Shown one piece after another: positions 55,398 through 64,000 of a stretch of DNA of 64,000 bases. The first letter of the stretch is position 1; every line of letters starts with the position of its first letter. The translations under genes and the position numbers were made by a program. Source of the stretch: Cryptomeria japonica. Its lineage: Eukaryota > Streptophyta > Pinopsida > Cupressales > Cupressaceae. The stretch covers positions 269,168,870 through 269,232,869 of the forward strand of contig NC_081407.1 of NCBI RefSeq assembly GCF_030272615.1. Reading direction: 5' to 3'. Below the pieces are notes generated by a model, which was given only the letters and a program-made list of their open reading frames with translations, was not told the DNA's origin and made no database searches.

Positions 55398-56471
55398 TTG
55401 GAAGAGGTACATGAAGGAATTTGTGGAACTCATGCAAGCAGTCCGTCACTAGCCAAGAAACTCATACGCACTAGATACTATTGGCCATCCATGGAAAAAG
55501 ACTCCTACTACTTTATCAGAAAGTGCAAGAAATGCCAAGTTCATGGAGACCTGATACATGCACTGGCACAGGAATTGCAACCAATCACAACACCATGGCC
55601 TTTTTGTCAATGGGGTCTTGACCTTGTGGGTAAAATCCATCCATCTTCATCTAACGGCCACAAATTCATTATTACCGCCACTGAATACTTCACAAAGTGG
55701 ATCGAAGCTGTTCCACTTACCCAAGTCACCGGCAAGCAGATTGCCTCATTCATCCTTAATTACATCATCTACCGATATGGTGTACCCATGTCCATCATCA
55801 TAGATAATGGTCTTCCATTCAAAAATCAGGATGTCCGTGACCCCTGTGAGAAGTTTCACATCCAACACCGCTTTTCCACGCCCTATTACCCACAAGGCAA
55901 TGGTCAGGCCGAAGCATCAAATAAAAACATATTAAGAATCCTCAAGAAGATAGTCAATGATGTCGGTCGTGATTGGCACGTCCAATTGAATCCAACACTA
56001 TGGGCATATCGAACTAGCATTCAAACCCCTACAGGAGCAACTCCCTACTCACTAGTCTATGGTGCAGAAGCTATCTTACTTATCGAAGTTGAGATACCAT
56101 CTCTATGGGTTTCCTTGCACAATCTCATCGATGATGGAGCATACAGAGTATCCCATCTCCAAGACTTAGAGCTACTTGATGAGAAACGACAAGCTGCATA
56201 CAATCACCTCAAGGCCTATCAGCAGCGCATGAGCAGAAGCTACAATCATCATGTTAGACCTCGTACATTTGAGGTAGGTGATCTTGTTCTTCGAGAGAAT
56301 CCTCATAACCAACCAAACCGCGAACATCAGGGAAAGTTTGAATCAAATTGGCTGGGTCCATATGTTGTCACTACTGTATTTGGGTCTAGGGCATATCAGT
56401 TGGCTACTTTAGAAGGAGAACTGCTAGCAGATCCGATCAACAGCATGCACCTCAAACGGTTTTATACATAA
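55398..56471 (+). pseudogene. E2 integrase, uninterrupted over 357 codons
   Basis: The HHCC finger is HEGICGTH...CKKC at residues 5-45. The core has GLDLVGKIH (Asp about 75), IIDNGLPFKN (Asp about 135) and QGNGQAEASNK (Glu about 172); all catalytic residues are present. The C-terminal region has FEVGDLVLRENP and NWLGPYVVTTVFGSRAYQLA, ending SMHLKRFYT. The upstream sequence is cut off by stops, so it would not be made from a gag-pol precursor. It gives the undamaged reference for the duplicated tail in E1. Confidence 0.85.
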
Positions 56472-57960
56472 GCTGCATAGAGCATCAGGCTCCCATACAT
56501 ATCCTAAAAACACCAAAAACATTCAGATAAATGACCTAAAGAAAATACAAAGACATCAAAATAGTAAAGAAAAATCATGCATCCAAATGGTGAACAACCA
56601 CTCCAGTGGCACCTTGGGTAAGTACGATGGTGAAAACCTAGCAAACAGGTGCCACTCATAAAATCTATGGCTCCATTGTCTTTCGGGCTTGTTGCGATCA
56701 CATTTTTTTCATTTACACATCCATTCGCCCAAGCCATGGTTTGTTATTGATCTGCAATCAAGGAAAGTACTTCATGCATCTTGCATCTCGCTTTTTCATA
56801 GTCATGTCTAAACTGGGGGCAATGCCCTTAACCTATTGATGGAAGTGGATTCTACATTTTTCTGTGATTCATTGAGTTCTTCATTCAAAACAATCATCAA
56901 AATCCAAAAACATTGGAAAACAATCACAAAATCCAAAACATTCAAAAACAATCATCAAAATCCAAAAACATTCAAAAATATCTCACAAAATCCAAAACAT
57001 TCAAAAACAATCATCAAAATCCAAAAACATTGGAAAACAATCACAAAATCCAAAAACATTCAACAATCACAAAATCCAAAACATTAAAAAACAATCATCA
57101 AAATCCAAAAACATTCAAAAATCACAAAATCCAAAAACATCAAAAAACATCGAAAATCAAACATAAACATGGCAACACATTGTACATACTTATCCAAGCA
57201 AATACCAAACAAGCATTGAAAATACTCACACGATGATCCCTTCTCATATCGACCAAACAATCAACATCAAAACTCAAACTGTCTTCAATAAGGATGCATC
57301 CTTCCTTACCAAGACAAAGACAAGATAACATTTTCTTTGACAAGAAAATTCTGTTTAGGCTATCAAATACTTGGTTGATTTGTGGGTTATTTATTCATAT
57401 CAGGTTCCTACAACATTGTTTGTGTATTTTCAGCGCATTATTCTGATGAAGTTCTGGGGCATGTACTAATGGTGTCTACGTGGGAAGTTCACTAAGCTAC
57501 GTGATCATAGGCAAAATACAATCATAGATCACTACGACTTGCTAACTACGGCGTATACCTCGACGATATGAGCATGAACCATTACCAAGGATCCATATTC
57601 TTTATTCTTTATGTATGCTGTTTACTTACAGGTAAAATGCTCTTTCTTTGGTTCCTCCTACCTCATCCAATTTAGATAAAGGTTTTTGTCTCTTATTACA
57701 GTATGAACTTGTCTCAGGATATGATCAGCCCAAGATCAAGGAGGACGATCCAAGTCATGCATGAACGAAGATGATCCTTGTCTGTTCCACAAGCAATACT
57801 TAGGTCAAATTGACCCATTATATCAAGTTGTTTGTATTAACTTTCTATATCAAAATCTATGTAAGGAATACTCAGGTCATCTTGAATCATTATGTCAAGT
57901 CCCTTGTATTTTCTTACAACATTTTAAAGCTTGATGATGAAAAATAAAGCACTATGGATC
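56472..57960 (+). other. E2 post-integrase region with AACATTCAAAA repeats
   Basis: Contains GGTGAAAACCTAGCAAACAG and TTGTTATTGATCTGC motifs shared with E1 (minus, 12360-12620). From about 56885 to 57160 a 25-30-bp unit (AATCCAAAAACATTCAAAAA and AACAATCATCAAAATCC) is repeated about ten times. Lys/Asn-rich frames over it are artefacts. From 57360 to 57960 there is unremarkable DNA. Confidence 0.6.
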
Positions 57961-59255
57961 GTCATTTCATCTCATCTGTTTATATTGCATTTCATTGCAT
58001 ACTATCCATCCATTCATTATTCATATACATGATTTTGCATGCAAAATGTGAACAAAGTTGCATTAGAGCCATTGTGCAAAATTTGAGCTGGTTTTGGATA
58101 CAATAGCGACAGAGTACTCTGATACATCATCACGTGCATCAAGCAAAGTCTAAACAACCTTGCATTCATCTATCATCATCATTTCATTACATTTTAGTCA
58201 CCTTTGCATTATTCTTTAGCCATTTATTAGCGTGCATTTATTAATCATTTAGTTGCACTTACCCCACTTAGTTCATTCTCATTTTACTTGCATTAGTATC
58301 ATTATATCATTTCATTATTACACTCATGACATTTAGATTCACTTACATAAATAATTGTCCTTATTTGCATTTCCTACCATGATTACTCATTACTACACAT
58401 TCATTTTAACATCTGTTAGTGATCATCATTTATCATCATTTCCACACTCATGTATCATACATTTGTTTAGGTGTCCATAATTGCATACATTCATTTATCT
58501 ATTCATTAGTTAAAGTGCATTCATTCATCCATTTTATCTCACTTAGGATTCATTAGATTACATTCATTATCCCTCTTAATTGCATTATGGTGCAGCTATT
58601 CATTAAACAGGAGTTGCATTATAATCACATTATCATTTTACTTCCTCATATTTTGACATTTAGAAATCATCATTTAAACATTTGTACTTTACATTTTGTT
58701 TATCCACATATACATTCATTTAAAAAAAAAAACCATCTAGATGCATATACATAAATAAATCATTCATTCAAAAGCATTTGCATTAACATCATTGCATATC
58801 ATTATCTCATCCTTGCGTTAATATAAAGAACGCAACTACTATCTATACCATCATAAATCATCATTTTATTATGCATACATAAACATCATGGCATTGCATA
58901 CATCCGACATTCTGTCCCCAAAAAATCAAAATGCACACATATATCAACCTGCATCCACATGTTAGCATCCAACATCATACAACATGCATATAGACATCAT
59001 GTAAAAATAAATCATCATAAAACATGCATATAGGAATCATCTCATAAACGCATACATATAGCAAAGTACAAGTATCCATCTAAGCATAAACTCCATACAT
59101 AATCAAAATGCATATCATCACAAAACTATGGGATCTCCTCATATATATCATCTCATGTATCAGAGTACAATGAAGTCTACAAAATCGGCTACCAAGAGCC
59201 ATCCAAGACATAGTCCAAGATAACAATATATATACATGCATGCAAAAATGCTCTC
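57960..59255 (-). other. E2 CAT-rich region, probable 3' UTR of antisense gene
   Basis: Low-complexity DNA with TCATT, GCATT and CATCAT words. It follows the stop of the antisense PMD gene (59256). E1 has an equivalent ATG/TGATG-rich stretch after its PMD stop. No coding potential. Confidence 0.5.
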
Positions 59256-61276
59256 TCAGATGCCACTCTGACCAGATGCTGCACCACCATCACCACTTGC
59301 TCCCCCACTAGTCCCTACATCATCCAATCTATCTCTCCGTGGAGGCCCCATCAAACCCCCACTAGCTCCTGCGCCACCTGACCTATCTCTCCGTAGAGGA
59401 CCCATCACACCCCTACTGCTCTGCATCCTCTGAGACCGCTCTAACCTGGTCTGCCACATCTGTGAATAGCTCAGTGCTTGCTGACTAGCTGGCACCACCT
59501 GCTCATATAAACCCCGCCAATACTCTATCTCAGCCTATGCTCACCGGACCTCCCTCACCAAAGCCTCCACAGTCGGCCCCTATCCCGGTACTCCCTCCAA
59601 GGCCCACACTCTCTCCTGCAACTAAGTCACTCTCTCCACCACACCATCCCTCTCCCGCAGCACTACAGTCAGTTCTGACTCTCGTGCAAATAGCTGCACA
59701 TCTCTAGCTGCAACCTCTGCCTCCAGATCCTCCACCTGTGTCTCGGCTACTGTAAGTCGAGTCTGCAATTGTAATATCATATGGTCCCGAGGATCTCCAA
59801 TGGCTCCCTCCCCTGCATTCATAGGTGCCTCACCTGTAGCTCCCTCTCCAGTGGCTCCCTCTCCTCTATCCATCGGTACCTCCCTCTCTCCCATACCTCT
59901 CCCACCCAATCTAACTCCTCCCTGCATCAGAGGTCCCCGTGATATCTGCAATGGCAAACCGCCTCTCCGTCTCCGTTGCACTCGCCCACCATCGACACCT
60001 CCACCTTTGAATCCACCACCTCCACCATCCCCCCCTCCTCCTCCTCCTCCTCCATCACCACCTCCTCCATCACCACCATCCCCTCTCCCTTCTCCATCTA
60101 GTATAGGTCCTCGTCCCCTCTCCTCCTCAAAATCTGGAATCGGCTCTACCGGATCTGATATCCGAAGTATCAAATGAGCCTTCATATACTGCATATACTC
60201 CTCAGACACCCTTGCATCTACCACCCTCGGTCGTATATCCCATGGCCTCGCCTGTAGCATCTGAAACTTTGCCAATGCCTGATCATAGGGTAGTACTGAC
60301 CCCCATGCATACCTCTCTCATACCACCCTGGCATACTCCCTTGATCCCCTAGGCAATCCCTGCTGTCGTCCAAACTGTCTCAAAACTCTGCCCGACAACT
60401 GTCTCTCCACATGGTAGGCTGTCCTCCCAATAAGGAATCGGGTCATGAATACATATGGCAACACCTCCGCATCATCCTCCGAGGGCTCGCACTCAATATA
60501 GGGTCTCCAGATCATTACATTTAGATCATCCAATGCTCGTCGCCACCACTCTAACTTCCCTAGGTGGGGCTAACTAATCATACTACTATACATATACATA
60601 TATAGCTAGTCGACTGCCCGAAACCTCAGACTAATTGGTCAGGTAACTGGTAGGTGCTCCCACGCCCAAATATGCAACAACGTCACTCCCACTGCCAATG
60701 AGCCCCTCCCGCGGTATACTACCTCATGAAGCTCCTGATATAGGTGCGTAACACACATGGTCCCCATGCAAACCGGGTCCCCTCTGTAATCATCTACTCA
60801 ATAAACTACCCCAAATCAATGACCAGACCATGTGATTGCCTATCCGGATACAGTAGCCCCCCAATGATCCCTGCCAACACTACTGGTAATGGCTCATACA
60901 ATGCAACAATATCCTCCCAGGCTATAGAGCCATCATCAATATACACGTCCTCATCAAAGAACCTCTGCACCGATAGGGTCCCCCATGCTCTATCATATGT
61001 AACCAACTCACCTCGAATGGGAATATGTAGGATGCGCTATACATCCTTCAGTGTAACAATCATCTCCCCCTGCACCAAGTGAAATGTACATGTCTCACTA
61101 TGCCAGCACTCTGCCAATGCTATCATCAAACCGTGATTCATCTGAATAATAGGCATATGCATCACATCGTACAACCCAGTCATTGCAATGCAATCCACCT
61201 CGACCTCTGTCAGCTGATCACACAGCCCTTGTGTGGCGGGATGTCTCTCACGCAACTGTAAGATACGTAGGTCCTC
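59256..61276 (-). pseudogene. Antisense plant mobile domain (PMD) gene in E2, exon 2 onward
   Basis: Starts at GAG (61276) after a GTGTAG acceptor. Frame: EDLRILQLRERHPATQGL, MTGLYDVMHMPIIQMNHGL, LAECWHSETCTFHLVQGEM, PLPVVLAGIIGGLLYPDRQS. Another frame continues with LLHIWAWEHLPV and LDDLNVMIWRPYIECEPSED, then RFLIGRTAYHVERQLSGRVL, the second half of a plant mobile domain. The C-terminal part (59256-60275) has a Gly/Asp-rich run near 60000-60080, then a coiled coil (DHMILQLQTRLTVAETQVED), and Gly/Arg repeats to the stop. One frameshift (60533-60806) and about six stops are visible. E1 keeps only the first half. PMD proteins MAIN and MAIL1 act in transposon silencing; a role for this copy is inferred. 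Confidence 0.75.
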
Positions 61277-61939
61277 CTACACAAGTGCAATCAACCATCA
61301 TTATCAGTTGTTTTGTTTCAAACTTTCTTAAGTTTAAACCTAGACTATCAACAGATACTTTGATCAAGTATCTTCGGGTCTCAACAGGTAAGCAATCGTG
61401 GCACACCTAGACTTCAACGGACATTTTATCCTAATGACCTAAGTCTCATCGAGGCTGCTATGGTTCAAAACAACTCTCACTTCACATCTCCATCCATCCA
61501 TCATTAGCATCCGAAGATTATTTGTTCAAAAACTAGGGCATCTATTTTTCTGCATAAAAGTGCTATTTTGCACACAAAAGCGCTATCTCCTAACAATAAC
61601 GCCACTACCCTAACAAAAGTGCTTAATCAACTCTTCAGAAATGCTCAAACTACAATAGCGCTATATCAACTACATAATAGCGCTACATCTCAACAAAAGT
61701 GCTCAATCAACCACTCAATAGCAATAAACAAGCAAAAGCGCTAACACAGCTATGCAATAGTGCTAACCTTGACAAAAACGCTCAAACTACTACACAATAA
61801 TGCCATAGTGGCACAATAGAGCTAATTAATTTAACAAAAGCGTCAAAACACATTTTCAGTGCTATTGTCTTGACTCAACTTGGACCTAGCAAAAAATACA
61901 TCAAAAATGTGGAAAACTCAAAAACTCCAATTCACATAC
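61277..61939 (-). other. Intron 1 of antisense PMD gene in E2
   Basis: 663 bp from a GTATGT donor (61939 downward) to a GTGTAG acceptor (61277). The word array at 61546-61868 lies inside. Phase 0, as in E1. Confidence 0.55.
61546..61868 (-). repeat. Array of TAGCGCTATTGT words in E2 antisense intron
   Basis: About fifteen copies on the minus strand (TAGCGCTATTGT, TAGCGCTTTTGC, TAGCACTATTGC, TAGCGCTATTAT, GAGCACTTTTGT and others), spaced 15-30 nt. The word and orientation relative to transcription are the same as in the genomic leader at 46631-46905, so the two arrays are inverted relative to each other on the DNA. Confidence 0.8.
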
Positions 61940-62014
61940 CGTTGATATATAGTCATTTGGCTGCTAGAATCGTCGGACTCGCTCAAGTCGGTGCTCTGCT
62001 ATTGGTACCAGCAT
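61940..62014 (-). CDS. Exon 1 of antisense PMD gene in E2
   Basis: ATG at 62014, 25 codons (MLVPIAEHRLERVRRF, stop, QPNDYIST) ending at ACG|GTATGT. The in-frame TAG stands where E1 has CAG in FQRP, a single C-to-T change. Same phase, same start-to-TATA distance and related sequence as E1 exon 1 support it as a real, now broken, exon. Confidence 0.5.
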
Positions 62015-62110
62015 CCCGACTACTCTTTTCTCTTCCAAAAAATCACTATCAGAGCTAAAGTTTCACTATGGACGCGAATGGAAATGAGCCTGTTTTTATC
62101 CCTTTCTCCC

Positions 62111-62117
62111 CATATAA
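62111..62117 (-). promoter_or_regulatory. TATA-like box of the antisense PMD gene in E2
   Basis: TTATATG on the minus strand, about 98 bp upstream of the exon 1 ATG, the same distance as in E1. Confidence 0.4.
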
Positions 62118-62382
62118 GCCTTTCACTGTAACTGTAATTTTCCCCTGCTCACCGCCATGGTCCCTGTGAACTTCCCAAGCCTTCCATTTCTTCATTTTAT
62201 CTCCGATTTCTTCTATTTTTCACCGACATTGCTACATTCTTCTCTTCTATCACCCTACCAATTTTCATTCTTTTTCAAGAGATTGCCCGATTTTTCAAAA
62301 TTTTTCGGCCTATCTCTCAAAGGGGCATACCACCTATTAAATTAACATTTTATGGGGCATTTCTTCACACCTATTTTTTTTC
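62118..62382. other. E2 3' untranslated DNA before the hairpin
   Basis: T/C-rich plus strand with no gene; the short plus-strand frame at 62157-62345 has no counterpart in E1. Confidence 0.4.
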
Positions 62383-62425
62383 TTTGAAACAATGCGATAA
62401 ACCGCACTGTCTTAAAGAGGGGCAA
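62383..62425 (+). promoter_or_regulatory. E2 hairpin and polypurine tract
   Basis: TTTGAAACAATGCG (62383-62396) pairs with CGCACTGTCTTAAA (62402-62415) with G-U and A-C differences, overlapping the start of the polypurine tract AAAGAGGGGCAAA (62413-62425) that abuts the 3' LTR. The same layout is found in E1 (8963-9007). Confidence 0.7.
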
Positions 62426-63832
62426 ATGTAGTCACATAAATATGTCCATTTTAATTAAATTAATATTTAATTAATTCATCTTCAAACATTCTCCTATTAA
62501 TTAAATAAATTATTCAATTTATTTTAATTAATTCATTAAACCAAATTCACAATTAATTAAATGAAGAAATCATATTTATTTCATTTAATCCCCTTTTCTT
62601 CTTTTAAATAAATAAAATAAAATATTTATTTAAATCATTTATCCCCCCCACTTGCATTTTCCTACAAATGCAACTTGCACACATTTATTGAAATAAATTA
62701 ATTTTATTTTAATTAAAATCTTATTTTCCCTCACCCACCAAATCCACTTGCATTCCTAAACCCCCTTCTAAATTCTTCTAACCCCTTCCTAATTAACCTA
62801 TTCCATCCCTTAATTATTGTCACATTCCTAAGCAACTTGAAGTCACTTCTCAAAGACTTCAAAGTCTTTGAAAAACATTTAATGTTGTGTGTTCAACAAA
62901 CTAACCTCTAAAGTCTTCCAAAACCACTAATGGCTCTTACATGACCATTAATGGCTCTTACATAACCATTTATGGTTAATTCAACTTGCACTCATGTGTC
63001 TCCTCAAACATTTATTGCTTTGACCATGGTTATCCCTTTTGCCTTTGCACAAGAGTTTATCCATTGGATAAAAGCTTTATTCTTTGAATAAAGAATTTAT
63101 TCACTCAACCCAGCCTTGACCTTGACTCCCAAGTTAACTTTCAGGTCATGTCAAGCATTTAATACTCATTCCCTCTCCTCTCAACCTATCTCACATTGAC
63201 ACTTGTCATCCTGGGATTGGGTTGAAAGCTCTCACATGGATTTGAATATCATTCAATCTTGACCCTTGTTGAGATTACTCAATCTCAACCATCCATTGCT
63301 CCATTTTACATATAAATAGAGCTCACATTCCTCATTCTCAAATCCTCAAGCATTTAGTATTCATAGTCATAATCCTGAAAACTTGTATGCATCTAAGTTA
63401 TAGAGAATTTTAGAGAGCATTTAGCATAAAATCACTAATATCTTGTTATTTTGGCCTAAAATAAATCATTTTAGCATCATAGCATCTAATATTAGCTTTT
63501 ATTCACATTTGCATAGCATATTAGAGTAAACATTTCAATCTTGAACCTCCATAAGCATCCATAGTGCAAAAAGATGTTGAGAGCTATACTAGTTTGAAAC
63601 TTGGAGAGGAGAGGAACAAAGGAGAAGGAGCTAAGAGCATGGTAGAAGGCATTTGGAGATGTCTTCTTGCATTTACATTCGTAGTTAAATGCTTTACTTT
63701 GTTTTTGGTGTCTCTTTTGATATGTTTGCTTAGAATAGTTTTTGGTTGATTAACACTAACGGTTTCTTGTGTTTTTGTGTGTTATTCCACCACAGGTTTT
63801 AGTCTAACCTTCCCCCATTTCGTAGCACATCA
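62426..63832 (+). repeat. E2 3' LTR
   Basis: 1407 bp, TGTAGTCACA...TAGCACATCA, TATAAATA at 63311-63318. It lacks the roughly 52 bp noted in the 5' LTR and is otherwise nearly the same. Confidence 0.93.
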
Positions 63833-63910
<78 letters not shown>

Positions 63911-64000
63911 ACACACACACATATGTATATATATACATACATGTGTATGTATGTATGTATATGTACATGTATACATATATACATGTATATATGTATAGAT
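63833..64000. repeat. Compound microsatellite after E2
   Basis: GTATA duplication, then (TA)n to about 63872, (GT)n at about 63877-63908, CA repeats, then ATGTATAC variants to the window end. It continues the block split by E2. Confidence 0.9.

Larger units (their letters stand above)
45088..63832 (+). mobile_element. E2: 18.7-kb Tat-lineage Ty3/gypsy retrotransposon
   Basis: TG...CA LTRs, GTATA duplication, primer site TGGTGAACCCGACGTGA at 46549, polypurine tract AAAGAGGGGCAAA at 62413-62425. Order: leader with word array, gag, zinc knuckle, protease, G-patch-like segment, RT, RNase H, second RNase H, integrase, 6-kb 3' region with an antisense PMD gene. Several stops and frameshifts disable gag-pol, although the LTRs remain very alike, suggesting it was copied in trans or is kept young-looking by slow substitution. 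It is a sister family to E1: peptide sequences align throughout, while LTRs and motif words differ. Confidence 0.93.

Noticed and set aside
56836-57236. Lys/Asn/Gln-rich plus-strand frames
   Set aside because: Translation of the AATCCAAAAACATT tandem repeat.
59800-60177. Proline-rich plus-strand frame
   Set aside because: Shadow of the Gly-rich part of the antisense PMD gene on the other strand.

Overview
The window is repeat-dominated nuclear DNA from a seed plant with a large genome. The very long Tat-lineage Ty3/gypsy elements, slowly diverging nested insertions, degenerate PPR fragments and interstitial telomere-like tract fit a gymnosperm best, but no single sequence proves this. I see no intact host gene. 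Almost every coding signal belongs to a transposable element or a pseudogene. All alignments and identities are by eye.

Three LTR retrotransposons have readable boundaries. E1 (8194-32120, minus strand) has LTRs of 769 and 784 bp and a CTATT target duplication. E3 (16357-23892, plus strand) is nested inside the pol region of E1, with LTRs of 1103 and 1072 bp and a TCAAT duplication. E2 (45088-63832, plus strand) has LTRs of 1459 and 1407 bp and a GTATA duplication, and sits in a microsatellite. E1 and E2 have the same order: long leader, gag, zinc knuckle, protease, G-patch-like segment, reverse transcriptase, RNase H, second RNase H, integrase, a long 3' region, polypurine tract. The second RNase H places them in the Tat lineage. 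E3 has a long gag ORF with a dead protease-like domain and no RT or integrase, so it is non-autonomous.

The most interesting structure lies between integrase and the 3' LTR of E1 and E2. Each carries, antisense to gag-pol, a degenerate plant mobile domain (PMD) gene with a TATA-like box, a short first exon, a conserved phase-0 splice donor, an intron and a PMD exon. The intron of that gene and the 5' leader of the genomic RNA both hold arrays of the same roughly 12-nt word. The word differs between families: about GCACGTCTGTGT in E1 and TAGCGCTATTGT in E2. In both places it reads in the sense direction of its own transcript. This resembles a family-specific recognition-site system coupled to an antisense-encoded factor.

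The rest, left to right: 1-8188 has an LTR-like promoter, a minus-strand coiled-coil pseudogene, a telomere-like tract (5240-6040) and a SWIM/MULE-type pseudogene. 29209-30564, inside the E1 leader, is an inserted LTR-like segment with two tRNA-like modules. 32126-34436 holds triplicated PPR fragments. 34442-37432 is a 3.0-kb solo LTR with a GTTTG duplication. 37438-45087 is AT-rich, with a tRNA-derived SINE (40523-40775, 13-bp duplication), a 1.9-kb pyrimidine tract and compound microsatellites.
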